NCBI RefSeq assembly: GCF_040183065.1
Contig: NW_027185525.1
Location: 1-64,000 of the forward strand
DNA: 64,000 nt
From: Periplaneta americana
Lineage: Eukaryota; Arthropoda; Insecta; Blattodea; Blattidae
Direction: 5' to 3'
The notes under the pieces are model-generated. The model saw nothing but the letters and a program-made list of their open reading frames with translations, searched no databases and was not told the origin of the DNA. The position numbers and the translations under genes were made by a program. Positions within the stretch are counted from its first letter, which is position 1. Every line of letters begins with the position of its first letter. Shown in pieces: positions 9,619 to 18,775 of the stretch.

Positions 9619-10215
9619 ATGAAATTTTCAAAGATTTTTGTTGTTTTACTACTGTCTATTCCTCTCACTTTTTGTTCTCTCTTTCAAAGAGGAGCAACAC
9701 CAGGAGACAGTGGTGAAGGTGAAGGGATTGACAACGGTATAACCGATGCCTTCCCTCCTAACAGTGATGCCGAAGTGGAATTAGATGGAAAGACGGAGTA
9801 TCCTGCCAGTATACTTGGGTTTAAAGCAAGAATCACCGATGGTACAGACACTGCTATAGCTGGTGGAGAAGAATTGGCATATAACAACCCTAATTATGAA
9901 AAAGGTTTTACAGTAGATGCCAGTAAGGCAAATCGCTACTATCGTGGAGGGATAAACGGTCTTACATGGTCTGATGTGCGGGTCATGATTTTTAATAAAC
10001 AAACTGGCGATAAATACATTTCAGAAGTCCCTGGTGAGTATATTCGTTTAGAAGACGATGTGAAAAATAAGATTCTCTGTACTGGTAAAAAAGCGAGAGT
10101 CTTTGTCCTCTTTACATACAAAAATTTACCTCCTGCAGGTGGTTATGGTGGAGACAAAGATTCTTATGTAGAAGGTCCTCCTATCACACTCGTAGGTACA
10201 GGTAGTCATTGTTAA
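9619..10215 (+). CDS. Lipoprotein, unknown function
   Basis: I start the gene at 9619, where GAGGAG lies eight bases upstream and the sequence begins MKFSKIFVVLLLSIPLTFC, giving Cys19 as the lipid site. The 198-residue protein continues with a Gly/Asp/Glu-rich linker and a mostly beta-like C-terminal domain. A second conserved-looking pair of cysteines near the end (ILCTGKK and GSHC) could form a disulfide outside the cytoplasm. No domain was recognised. Confidence 0.7.
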   Translation: MKFSKIFVVLLLSIPLTFCSLFQRGATPGDSGEGEGIDNGITDAFPPNSDAEVELDGKTEYPASILGFKARITDGTDTAIAGGEELAYNNPNYEKGFTVDASKANRYYRGGINGLTWSDVRVMIFNKQTGDKYISEVPGEYIRLEDDVKNKILCTGKKARVFVLFTYKNLPPAGGYGGDKDSYVEGPPITLVGTGSHC

Positions 10216-10230
10216 TTTCTTTCTGTTTTT

Positions 10231-10258
10231 CTCCTCAGCAGTTTTTACCGCTGGGGAG
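10231..10258 (+). terminator. Hairpin after lipoprotein gene
   Basis: CTCCTCAGC pairs with GCTGGGGAG (one G-T pair) 15 bases after the stop codon. No T-run follows, so it is a weak terminator candidate. Confidence 0.5.
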
Positions 10259-10413
10259 TATATAATCATTCTAAAATATTTAAGTCCAATTTTTTTATTG
10301 TTTGGTAACCCATTGAGAGCCCGTATATTCTACAAGAATTCAAAATATAATTTTACTGTGATAAAGTTTTTTATCAGTTCGAGGTTTTGTTAAATTTAGT
10401 AGAAAGGGTGCTT

Positions 10414-10755
10414 ATGATTCAATACGAAAATAAAGACTATATTTGTTTTTTGGACTTAGGGATGGACATCCTCAGAAAAAAATGGAAAGCGGTCATTCTT
10501 TGTCATCTTAAAGGAGAGCCCGTCCGCTTTTTGGAACTCCAAAGAAAAACACCTGGGGTAAGTCAAAAAATTTTAACACAAGCCCTCAAAGAACTAGAAA
10601 AAGAAGGTTTTGTTTTAAAAACCATCTTCCCTGAAGTCCCACCCAAAGTAGAATATTCTCTTACCCCTAAAGGGCGAGAAATTACAACATTATTGGTCAA
10701 TATAGAAAAATGGTTCGAAAAATTTTACTCTTCCAATGTTAAAAAAATCTCTTAA
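10414..10755 (+). CDS. HxlR-family transcriptional regulator
   Basis: A 113-residue winged-helix protein has the HxlR pattern: GMDILRKKWKAVILCHL, then FLELQRKTPGVSQKILTQALKELEKEGFV as the recognition region, and EYSLTPKGREI as the wing. The ATG at 10414 has GAAAGGG upstream; an open frame from an upstream TTG lacks that. HxlR proteins often sense aldehydes or redox stress through a cysteine; here only Cys11 (DYICFLDLG) is available. It lies directly before an MFS pump and probably controls it. Confidence 0.85.
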   Translation: MIQYENKDYICFLDLGMDILRKKWKAVILCHLKGEPVRFLELQRKTPGVSQKILTQALKELEKEGFVLKTIFPEVPPKVEYSLTPKGREITTLLVNIEKWFEKFYSSNVKKIS

Positions 10756-10758
10756 ACT

Positions 10759-10790
10759 GGTAAATCTTACCCACGAGTAACTTATCTTAC
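10759..10790. promoter_or_regulatory. Candidate HxlR operator
   Basis: Two dyads sit side by side in the gap before the pump gene: GGTAA-ATC-TTACC (10759-10771) and GTAA-N6-TTAC (10777-10790). The GTAA/TTAC half-sites resemble short HxlR operators. A related GGTAACC lies upstream of the regulator gene (10304-10310). The assignment is inferred from position and symmetry only. Confidence 0.35.
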
Positions 10791-10858
10791 AAAAAAGTGC
10801 CTAATTGACAACAGATCTAAAGTTTTGTATATTCTCTGCAAACAATTTTGAGGTTATT

Positions 10859-12037
10859 ATGAAAAAACAATTTTCTAGTTCCGTAATTTTATTAGGATTG
10901 GCTGTTTCTACTTTTGCCATTGGTATTACAGAATTTATTAGTGTGGGTATCTTACCTCTCATAGCACAGGATTTAAATGTTACGGTAGCCTTAGCAGGAC
11001 TTACAGTCAGCCTATATGCATTGGGTGTAACTATGGGTGGACCTATCGTCACCAGTATATTTTCAAGTACCCCTAAAAAAACACTCATTTTAGGTATACT
11101 CACAGTACTAACATTAGGGAATATCCTCAGTGCCTTTTCCAGCAATTTTACTATGCTTCTTATTTCTAGGATTATTGCTTCACTCTCTCATGGAATTTTT
11201 ATGTCTATAGGAACTGTGATTGCTACCCAAGTGGTTCCTCAAGATAAACAAGCCTCCAGCATTGCTATTATGTTTAGTGGACTGACTATTTCTACCATTA
11301 TTGGAGTCCCTTTTGGAACATTTATTGGGAACGCTTTTGGGTGGAGAATAACTTTTTTATTTATTGTTGTTATAGGTATTTTAGCGTGGGTCTTGAACCT
11401 GCTTTTTTTCCCTTCTACTCTCCCTCAAGAAAAAAAAGTTAAACTTAGTAGTATCTGGACTATTTTTTCTCATAAAAGAATTGTGATTATTTTAGCCATG
11501 ACGGCTTTAGGCTATGGAGGAACCTTTGTCCCCTTTACTTATTTGTCCCCTATTTTAAGTGAATATGCCCATTTTTCTCCAAATATAATTTCTTGGATAC
11601 TGGTACTTTACGGAATCACCATTGCTCTAGGAAATATTTTAGGTGGCAAATGGAGCAATAAAAATCCTATTGCCTCCCTCTTTTGGATCTTTTTAGTCAA
11701 TACAGTCCTTTTGGTAGGTCTTTCTTTAAGTACTTATACTCACAACTCTGCACTGATTTTAGTAGCTGTGTTACTGATGGGACTATTTGCATTTATGAAT
11801 GTTCCAGGACTACAACTTTATGTTATGAAACAGTCTAGTAGATTTATCACGCAAGAAATTTCTATGATGGCTTCCGCTCTCAATATTAGTAGTTTTAACT
11901 TGGGTATCACATTAGGTTCCTATTTAGGGCAACTCACCGTACAGTATCTTTCTCTTTCTGTTACAGGGTTTGTGGGGGCATTCGTTTTATTCATGAGTAC
12001 CATTATTGCCTATATCCTCTGGAAAACAGATCGATAA
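10859..12037 (+). CDS. MFS efflux transporter (DHA1 family)
   Basis: This 392-residue protein starts at 10859 (GAGG upstream) and has twelve predicted helices. AIGITEFISVGILPLIAQDL at the start and RIIASLSHGIFMSIG in helices 4-5 are typical of the drug/sugar efflux group that includes AraJ and YdhP. The preceding HxlR regulator supports a stress- or drug-induced pump. The substrate cannot be read from the sequence. Confidence 0.88.
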   Translation: MKKQFSSSVILLGLAVSTFAIGITEFISVGILPLIAQDLNVTVALAGLTVSLYALGVTMGGPIVTSIFSSTPKKTLILGILTVLTLGNILSAFSSNFTMLLISRIIASLSHGIFMSIGTVIATQVVPQDKQASSIAIMFSGLTISTIIGVPFGTFIGNAFGWRITFLFIVVIGILAWVLNLLFFPSTLPQEKKVKLSSIWTIFSHKRIVIILAMTALGYGGTFVPFTYLSPILSEYAHFSPNIISWILVLYGITIALGNILGGKWSNKNPIASLFWIFLVNTVLLVGLSLSTYTHNSALILVAVLLMGLFAFMNVPGLQLYVMKQSSRFITQEISMMASALNISSFNLGITLGSYLGQLTVQYLSLSVTGFVGAFVLFMSTIIAYILWKTDR

Positions 12038-12247
12038 CGTTTCAGGAATTTTGAGAAGCCCCAATATAACAAATTCGGTGCGAAATTTCAATTTTGATAA
12101 AAAAAATTCCGAAATTCCTTTTTGGAACTTGAGTAAAAAAACAGTATCTTTTGCTTAGTGTTTTATGGATGGATTCATATTTTTTTAGTTGTGAATATGA
12201 ATGAACACTACTGAATCCAGTAGAATGAAAAGAATATGGAGGTTCTA

Positions 12248-12796
12248 ATGAAAAAACTTTTTGTCTTTTTCCTGTTGTTTTCTTTTGGGAGCAGTTTGTT
12301 TGCTGCAAACATTGCCAAACCTAGAAAAGCAAGAGGCGATAGCCGTTTTAGCGATGAAGATCCTAGGGTATTGATCGTAAAAGAAGTCAAACAAAAAAAA
12401 CACAACTACTTCAGTGCTGCTATTGTGGGTGAATTCCACGATATGTTGAATGCAATGTTTGAATCTAGTGCCAAAATTGAGGCCGCTTGGGTCTACGATT
12501 TTGAAAAATATGTGTTTTTAGAATTAGGAATGGTATGGCAAATTGTCGGTCCTAGTTTTAATGATGCTTCTGTAATGTTTGGAGTAGGTTTTAAGCCTAT
12601 CCAGTATTATGAACCTGAAGTCTTGATGGAATCACAGTTTTTGGGTGGATACGACTTTAAAGTAGCACTCAGAAACAACATAAAAATCGACGGTCCTGTA
12701 AGAACTAAGGTATTTTTTGATGTGGGTATCGCTAGAATTTATAGTACCACTGCGTGGACCTATTACTTAGGTCTAGGTGTGGGATTAGAAATCTAA
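12248..12796 (+). CDS. Predicted outer-membrane protein with signal peptide
   Basis: The ATG at 12248 follows GGAGG by five bases. The 182-residue product has a signal peptide (MKKLFVFFLLFSFGSSLFAAN) and then a basic linker. Its C-terminal part alternates aromatic and small residues (VFFDVGIARIYST, YYLGLGVGLEI), as in small beta-barrels. No known domain was recognised. It is the last gene before a convergent terminator. Confidence 0.6.
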   Translation: MKKLFVFFLLFSFGSSLFAANIAKPRKARGDSRFSDEDPRVLIVKEVKQKKHNYFSAAIVGEFHDMLNAMFESSAKIEAAWVYDFEKYVFLELGMVWQIVGPSFNDASVMFGVGFKPIQYYEPEVLMESQFLGGYDFKVALRNNIKIDGPVRTKVFFDVGIARIYSTTAWTYYLGLGVGLEI

Positions 12797-12803
12797 TTTC
12801 AAA

Positions 12804-12831
12804 ACTCTTATCTCTTTGATGAGATAAGAGT
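12804..12831. terminator. Convergent terminator hairpin
   Basis: A perfect 11-bp stem (ACTCTTATCTC / GAGATAAGAGT) with a 6-base loop lies between two genes that end towards each other. The T-run is stronger on the minus side. Confidence 0.65.
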
Positions 12832-12841
12832 GAATTCTCCT

Positions 12842-13234
12842 TTATAAAGTTTGGGCAATCACAATGTTTTCTTCTGTGTTGTAGTAATACACCATTCTGG
12901 CTTCTATTTGAGTGACACAGTGGGTAATTCCCGCTTGAGCCATCTCTTTACGGAAAGCTAAAAAATCTACTTCTTGTTTTTCGTGTTGATTCAGATGTGC
13001 TAAAAAGTTTTCGGTATCATCTTTTGAACTCACGTCGTAAATTTCTGTATGTGCTGGAGTAGATAGCGAATCTCCTGATCTGTTATAATATGTAAAGGTA
13101 CCATCTGCTACTCTATACTGATACCGAACAATATCTAACATTTCTAATTCTTCCAATAATTCGTCTAGGTTGAGTGACGCATTATCCACCTTAGCAAAAA
13201 CATTGTGGATGTTCTCCAAAGTAAAAAGGTTCAT
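12842..13234 (-). CDS. DUF1398-family protein (copy 1)
   Basis: A 130-residue protein belongs to the DUF1398 family (E. coli YbcV-like). It shows the Tyr-rich N-terminal half (VRYQYRVADGTFTYY), the DFLAFRKEMAQAGITHCV stretch and the closing MVYYYNTEENIV. GAGGAAAT precedes the ATG. The second copy lies 125 bases upstream on the same strand. The two differ at about half of positions, so the duplication is old. Family function is not established. Confidence 0.7.
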   Translation of the reverse strand: MNLFTLENIHNVFAKVDNASLNLDELLEELEMLDIVRYQYRVADGTFTYYNRSGDSLSTPAHTEIYDVSSKDDTENFLAHLNQHEKQEVDFLAFRKEMAQAGITHCVTQIEARMVYYYNTEENIVIAQTL

Positions 13235-13359
13235 ATTTCCTCACTTTTAGTAAAGATAAAAAGAAAGTCCCATAAAAACAAGAGATTCTTTGGAATTATC
13301 AAATTCAAATTAAAAATCGCTACTTTGCTTTTTATCTTACCTTAAAATTTTATTTTACC

Positions 13360-13752
13360 TCATTGGGGCATAGGTTCTGTCACCATAAGTTCGCCTTTAG
13401 GGTTGTAATAAGTAATCAACATAGTACTAAAATCAGTTCGCCACCATTCCACCCCTGCTCCTGCAACTCTTTCTCTAAACCCTGCAAAATTAGTTTTCCC
13501 CGCTTGATGATCCCGAATAATTTCTTCCAGTTTTTGACTAGAACTTTCTGGATGAATTTTCATCTTAACAGGATTTTCAGGGCTAATCACTTCTTTACCA
13601 TCTTTACTATAATAGTGGTCTACTCCAGGTTCTACAAAATAGTCGTATTTTTCCACCCCCAGAGCTATTAAATCTTTCACCACTTGTGGAAAATCCGCTC
13701 CTGATTTGGCTTTAGCCCGTGCCGCAAGAATTGCTTCTAAAGTAAAATTCAT
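13360..13752 (-). CDS. DUF1398-family protein (copy 2)
   Basis: This copy is also 130 residues, with the clearer family motif NFAGFRERVAGAGVEWWRTDFSTMLITYYNPKGE near the C-terminus. AGGAGGCTCATT precedes the ATG, a strong ribosome site. It lies directly upstream of copy 1 and may share its transcript. Similar proteins occur in enterobacteria and firmicutes, sometimes annotated as phage envelope proteins, a label with little support. Confidence 0.75.
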   Translation of the reverse strand: MNFTLEAILAARAKAKSGADFPQVVKDLIALGVEKYDYFVEPGVDHYYSKDGKEVISPENPVKMKIHPESSSQKLEEIIRDHQAGKTNFAGFRERVAGAGVEWWRTDFSTMLITYYNPKGELMVTEPMPQ

Positions 13753-13815
13753 AATGAGCCTCCTATACTTTAAGTAAAATTAAACAAGAATAGGGTAATT
13801 AAAAGCTCCCGAACT

Positions 13816-14166
13816 TCAATTTTTTTTGATCAGGCTGATAAATTTTCTGTGGTGCAAATAAGATAAAAACTGTGCTAATCTAATTTGCATAGATTCCAAT
13901 GTTTCTTGAGGATGTTCCCGTTGATCTTTTTGCAATAGCTCCTGAGCAATCTCCTGGAGAGTTTTTTGTTGATCAATCAGTAAAAATGCCTGACTACTCA
14001 TAGAATCTAAACGCAGTTCCCCAATTCTAGGTTTACCAAATAACCAACAAATAAGACGATCTACCCAACTATTTCTATAAATTAATAACACAACTCGTTC
14101 TTGTTCCACTTTATAATTTTGTTCTATTTTAGGAACAGCATTTAAATATTTCAAAGCAACTTGCAT
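13816..14166 (-). CDS. PqqD-like protein
   Basis: The 116-residue protein carries the PqqD-type segment LDSMSSQAFLLIDQQKTLQEIAQELL (residues 54-79), equivalent to the DP-G-A-W-ID-G-T-EI pattern. PqqD-like domains bind precursor peptides for radical-SAM or other modifying enzymes. No such enzyme or precursor is visible nearby, so this one is an orphan. The N-terminal half, with the basic RLICWLFGKPR stretch, may touch the membrane. The ribosome site is weak (GAGAAA). Confidence 0.6.
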   Translation of the reverse strand: MQVALKYLNAVPKIEQNYKVEQERVVLLIYRNSWVDRLICWLFGKPRIGELRLDSMSSQAFLLIDQQKTLQEIAQELLQKDQREHPQETLESMQIRLAQFLSYLHHRKFISLIKKN

Positions 14167-14226
14167 TCATTTCTCGCTTCAACTTTTAGAGAGCCGAAGC
14201 CCTCTAAAAATTATATGTAATCTTAT

Positions 14227-16179
14227 TTATTTCTTTTTAAAACTCATTTTAGCCCAGAAAGAATAAAGTAATAAAAGGAAAATAACCAGTGAAAAAACTA
14301 AGCCAAAAGTTCCTGTTTCAAAAAAACTGAACCAAGGCATTAACGCCGCAATACTAGGTGCAGAAGAACCCATGGTAGTTAACAAAATGGTTAAAACAGC
14401 AATAATTACTCCAGATAAAGCATCCCCTGCAATAATACCAGAAGAAAAGACAACCCCTTGTTGTTCAGACTGTGCTAAAAGATCTTTATTATTTTTGTAT
14501 CTTCTACCAATAATATGAGACAATAGCCCTCCGATAAAAATTGCAAATCCAGTAGAAATATTAAGATACATCCCCACCGCAATAATGAGAACAGGTAACT
14601 CCATAACAAAAAAGACCACTGCCAGTGCCGCACCAATGAGTAAAAGATCCCAAGGAAGATTCCCTCCCATAATCCCCTCTATAAGCACTTTCATTAAATT
14701 GGCTTGAGGAGCGGCTATCCCTCCACCAGCCAATCCATAGGCTTTGTCTAACAATAAAAGAACCGCTACGCCCGTAATCCCTGCCACTAAAGCCGCACAG
14801 AACATGGCAATATTAATCCTTCTGGTCGTTCCACCTAAAATCCAGCTCACCTTCATCGCTTGGATATACCCTCCAGAAACAGAAATACTGATACATAAAA
14901 TACCTGCCAATAAAATAGCCTGTACCATACCTTCCTGTCCATTATGACCTAAAAGCTTAAGAGAAGTAGCAACAATCAATAAAGATGCAATAGTCATTCC
15001 AGAAACGGGGTTATTAGAAGCTCCAACAACACCTACCATTCTACCAGATACCACACCAAAAAAGAAAGATAGAAAAATGACCAAAATCGCTGGGATAATC
15101 CCTCCTTTAAATAAAGGGAAAAGCCAAACAATTAAAAAAGCCACTACCAAAAGACCAATAATGCTGGAAAATGGTGTATCTTTTTCTGATCTTTCCATCA
15201 CTGCAGTGCTAGAACCCTTAGCCTTGAACTGCCCTTGAATGGAATTAGAAAAAGACCGCAAAATAGAGGGTAAATTTTTAGCCAGAGAAAGAAATCCAGC
15301 CATAGTAACACAACCCACTCCAATATTTCTCACATAAACTTTCCAAATATCCGCAGGTGCCATATCTTTAATTAAAGCTGTCCCCGGTGCTACAACATCT
15401 GGTAAATGCTGTCCTAATAAGGTTATCAGTGGAATCAGCCCAAACCAAGCTAAAATTCCTCCAGCAAAAAGGTATGATGCTATTTTTGGACCAATAATAT
15501 AACCCAGCCCTATTAAGGACGGAGTATATTCCAAACTCAATTGTGTTGTCCAAATTTTGGTACTAATACCTTCTTTAACAAACCCAAGTCCTTGTCCAAT
15601 CAGCTTAAATAAAACTCCCAATCCAAAACCTTGCAATAGAGTTTTAAACCCTTTAGACTCCCCTTCTGCTGCATTAACAACAATCTCTGCGATTGCCATA
15701 GATTCAGGGAAAACGAGTTCTTTTCCATGTTCTTCTACAACTAGAAATTTTCTAAAAATAGAAGAAAGAAAAATTCCTAAAATAGCCGCTACAAAAACAA
15801 CCACAAAAGTTTGAATAAAACTGATTTTCAGACCCCATAGCAAAACAGCAGCCAAAGTAAAAATAATTCCAGAGGCAACGGACTCCCCCATACCTCCCAT
15901 AGCTTGGATGACATTATCCTGCAGTATCGTATTTTTTTTGAGGAGTCGTAAGATCCCCACACCTAAAATACTTGCTGGTATCCCCGATGCCACTGTTAAC
16001 CCTACCTTCAAACCTAAATAGGTATTAGACATAGCAAATAAAAATGTTGTAAGTAACCCTACACACACAGCAAGTGGTGTAAATTCTACCATTTTAGTAG
16101 TTGCAGAAACATAGGGCTTCAGTTTAGCCCCAGGTATTCCGCCATAGCTCCCTTCAGGGAGTTTTCCTATTTCAGACAT
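14227..16179 (-). CDS. OPT-family oligopeptide transporter
   Basis: This 650-residue membrane protein has about sixteen hydrophobic segments and typical OPT motifs: NTYLGLKVGLTVASGIPASIL near the start, VVEEHGKELVFPESMAIAEIV, ASNNPVSGMTIASLLIV, and GDALSGVIIA near the end. The family imports oligopeptides (or metal chelates) with protons. GGGGGCATTT precedes the ATG. Peptide import fits an amino-acid-fermenting lifestyle. Confidence 0.92.
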   Translation of the reverse strand: MSEIGKLPEGSYGGIPGAKLKPYVSATTKMVEFTPLAVCVGLLTTFLFAMSNTYLGLKVGLTVASGIPASILGVGILRLLKKNTILQDNVIQAMGGMGESVASGIIFTLAAVLLWGLKISFIQTFVVVFVAAILGIFLSSIFRKFLVVEEHGKELVFPESMAIAEIVVNAAEGESKGFKTLLQGFGLGVLFKLIGQGLGFVKEGISTKIWTTQLSLEYTPSLIGLGYIIGPKIASYLFAGGILAWFGLIPLITLLGQHLPDVVAPGTALIKDMAPADIWKVYVRNIGVGCVTMAGFLSLAKNLPSILRSFSNSIQGQFKAKGSSTAVMERSEKDTPFSSIIGLLVVAFLIVWLFPLFKGGIIPAILVIFLSFFFGVVSGRMVGVVGASNNPVSGMTIASLLIVATSLKLLGHNGQEGMVQAILLAGILCISISVSGGYIQAMKVSWILGGTTRRINIAMFCAALVAGITGVAVLLLLDKAYGLAGGGIAAPQANLMKVLIEGIMGGNLPWDLLLIGAALAVVFFVMELPVLIIAVGMYLNISTGFAIFIGGLLSHIIGRRYKNNKDLLAQSEQQGVVFSSGIIAGDALSGVIIAVLTILLTTMGSSAPSIAALMPWFSFFETGTFGLVFSLVIFLLLLYSFWAKMSFKKK

Positions 16180-16285
16180 AAATGCCCCCCTTGTATCTTT
16201 ATAATATAAGGGTAATTTTTAACGGAACAAACATTTTCGCAAAAAAACTCTAAATAGCCCTTCTGTTAACAAAAATAGCGTTAAA

Positions 16286-17494
16286 TTAAAGACCTATTTG
16301 TAAAACATTTTCTATGGATTTAACTATACTCATAACTTCTTTTTTTTCACTTGAATGGATCCCCGTATGGTTTTTCAAAACTTTAAACAGATTTTTCACA
16401 GCATCTCTTACGGCAAGATCATTATCCATCGCTTCTTCAAAGGCTTGAGTGAGTTTTTGCCCAAGATGGGTAGGGGTAGAAGTACTTGTTTTTAAAACTT
16501 TATTCAAAGCATAAATGAGATTCTTTCTCTCATCTACAGCTTCTTGAAAATGTTTATCCGTATAGTTGAGTTTTTTTCTGTAATGTTTGACTGCTATTAA
16601 AAAATAACGGATCTCTTCTCCCGTATACCCTTTATTTATGAGATCATTAGGATAGTAGATATTTCCGAGACTTTTGCTCATTTTTTTCCCATCAATATAC
16701 AGGTGAGCCCCATGCATATAGTAATGAGCATAAGTCTCACCAAAAGTGGATTCCATAATGGCAATATTATAGTCGTGGTGCCTGATAATATTATCAATCC
16801 CTCCACAGTTAATATCCACCCACTCTCCTAAAGTTTGATAAATCATTGCTGGGTCTTGGACATTCCAACTAGGACGCCCTTTGCCCCAAGGACTATCCCA
16901 AGCTGCCTGAGTATGAGCACTTTCATCATCAGCTTTATGCCATAAAATAAAATCTCCTAAATTCCACCGCATCCCTGGGTAGGTATCTAGTTTGTACCGT
17001 TTCTTTTTTTTGGGCCATTTACTTTTATCCAGTCCGTAGAGTTTCCCAAATTCCTTATCTTTCAGAGGATCAAAAAAAATGGAACCCTTGTAATTGTATG
17101 CATATCCTTTTTGGAGTAAAATTTCAATAATCCGAATAGCCTCTTTAACACTAGTACTCGCCATAGCTAAAATAGGTTTTTTTATTTTTAACGTTTCCAT
17201 ATCTTGGTCAAACTGCTTTTTAGCTGGAGCGGTTTGAGCAAAAACATCATGCCCCGCTTTAGCCGCTTCTGAGACGGCTTTATCTTCAATATCTGTCAAA
17301 TTCATAGAACGTTTGACCTGATACCCTTTGTATTCTAAGTAGCGTACGACTATATCTTCGTATAAAAAAGTTCGATAATTGCCAATATGAGGGCGTAGGT
17401 AAACGCTAGGTCCACAGGTAAATACTTTCACCTGTCCTTTTTCACGACTTTGGAACTTTTGCAATCTTCTTCCTAAACTATTATAAAAAATCAT
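16286..17494 (-). CDS. Cysteinyl-tRNA synthetase-like class I ligase with altered zinc site
   Basis: The start at 17494 has GAGGATAG upstream; the open frame beyond it is not family-like. The 402-residue protein keeps the class I signatures HIGN (36-39) and KMSKS (271-275) and CysRS landmarks such as MNLTDIEDK (64-72). The four zinc ligands that select cysteine in CysRS are Cys, Cys, His and Glu. Here they appear as Cys27, Asp214 (WNVQDP for W-H-I-E-C-S), His239 and Asn243 (HHDYN for HHENE), and DIHGGG is DINCGG. The tRNA-binding C-terminal part is also short. It may be a divergent CysRS or a paralogue that activates something else. Confidence 0.75.
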   Translation of the reverse strand: MIFYNSLGRRLQKFQSREKGQVKVFTCGPSVYLRPHIGNYRTFLYEDIVVRYLEYKGYQVKRSMNLTDIEDKAVSEAAKAGHDVFAQTAPAKKQFDQDMETLKIKKPILAMASTSVKEAIRIIEILLQKGYAYNYKGSIFFDPLKDKEFGKLYGLDKSKWPKKKKRYKLDTYPGMRWNLGDFILWHKADDESAHTQAAWDSPWGKGRPSWNVQDPAMIYQTLGEWVDINCGGIDNIIRHHDYNIAIMESTFGETYAHYYMHGAHLYIDGKKMSKSLGNIYYPNDLINKGYTGEEIRYFLIAVKHYRKKLNYTDKHFQEAVDERKNLIYALNKVLKTSTSTPTHLGQKLTQAFEEAMDNDLAVRDAVKNLFKVLKNHTGIHSSEKKEVMSIVKSIENVLQIGL

Positions 17495-17621
17495 ACAACT
17501 ATCCTCTTTTTGAAAATTTACCAGATGGCTTGCTAGTATAAATATATCTAATCTTAAAAAAGAATCAAGCACTCTTTTTAATTTATCTAGGATTTTAATC
17601 GGTTATTCAAAAACCTAGTTA

Positions 17622-18011
17622 TTAATTCCTCAAAGTGGCTTTTTTCTCCAGTTTTTGCAGTTTTTTGTGTAACCACTGTCTATCCAACAATGCAAAATTT
17701 TCTAATGCTTCTTGGTCCCAATCTCTTGGGAAATAATCTTCAAATTTGCAATAGGTAGTAAAAAAGTTGTCTATTACCAAATAATCGTCAAAAATATGAG
17801 TCTTTTTTTTTACAACAACCACAGAATAATAAGGATTTTGGAGCGGTTTTAAGTTTCCTAAAATAGGTGGGGTATAAAAAGACCAACCTTGATGGAGCTT
17901 TTGGCGAATAGCCTCTTGAACTTGAATGAGTGTTTTGCAACACAGCATATCAAAATCACAAGATCTTTGAACAAATAACGGATTATTAGTAATGAGTATC
18001 TTTTTTTCCAC
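17622..18011 (-). CDS. GrdX-like protein
   Basis: A 129-residue protein starts at a GTG (18011) five bases after AAAGAGG. ILITNNPLFV at the start and the central KLHQGWSFYTPPILGNLKPLQNPYYSVVV match the GrdX family pattern (TNNP..., H-G-H-L-THPL-GS-KPNETPY). GrdX is encoded with glycine, sarcosine or betaine reductase operons, where its exact role is unclear. No reductase subunits are in the window, so the link to Stickland-type glycine use rests on this one gene. Confidence 0.65.
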   Translation of the reverse strand: MEKKILITNNPLFVQRSCDFDMLCCKTLIQVQEAIRQKLHQGWSFYTPPILGNLKPLQNPYYSVVVVKKKTHIFDDYLVIDNFFTTYCKFEDYFPRDWDQEALENFALLDRQWLHKKLQKLEKKATLRN

Positions 18012-18274
18012 ACCCACCTCTTTTTAACAACACACTAAATTTACTTTACTGAGCCGATTCCTACCAAATCTTTTTGAATAAAATTTCATAAAAGTAAGAA
18101 TACTCCATCTAAAAAATAAAAACTCCTCCAACCCTATACAAACTATAAATATCTAAAAAACCATTATGTCCATAAAGATCAAAAAAGGAAAATATTTATA
18201 AAAAAATAGATAAAATCTCTTCCATTTTTATTATCTTGTATTCCTAGGTATTTACAAATAAAGGTGGAATGATT

Positions 18275-18775
18275 ATGAAAAAATGGCTCTTCATATTTCT
18301 TGCCTTGAGTTTTTATCAGCTTGGCTTTTCTCAAGATATGGAAAAACTCAAAAGAGAATATATGGCGTCTTTAATAGAACCTACAAAATATAGCTTGAAG
18401 ATTAAGGAAATTTACAATAAAGAAGAAACAAAAGTTAAATTGTTGGAACTCATTACAGATCAGAAAATTAACTTAGAGGATATAAAAATCAATTTCGGTC
18501 AAGAATTAGGTAATATAGAAAAAATTCTTGTAAAATCTCCTTTCAAAAACGCCGACAAAACAGACACTCCCAGTGCCTTGCGTTATAGAGAACATTTTAA
18601 GCCCGACGTCCCAAAAATAAAGTTTGCACTCTCAGAATATGACAAAGTTTTACAGGAAATTCAAAAACAAAAAGAAACTTTAGATTATTTGAACCCAGCT
18701 TTATACAAAACATTGTTAGGTTTGGTAGAAGCATCTAAAAATACTTTACTTATTTTAGAAAAAATGCATTGGTAA
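18275..18775 (+). CDS. Secreted helical protein, unknown function
   Basis: Of two nearby ATGs I choose 18275, seven bases after AAGGTGG. The 166-residue product has a signal peptide (MKKWLFIFLALSFYQLGFSQ) and a Lys/Glu-rich, probably helical mature part. No domain was recognised. It stands alone between two long intergenic regions. Confidence 0.6.
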   Translation: MKKWLFIFLALSFYQLGFSQDMEKLKREYMASLIEPTKYSLKIKEIYNKEETKVKLLELITDQKINLEDIKINFGQELGNIEKILVKSPFKNADKTDTPSALRYREHFKPDVPKIKFALSEYDKVLQEIQKQKETLDYLNPALYKTLLGLVEASKNTLLILEKMHW

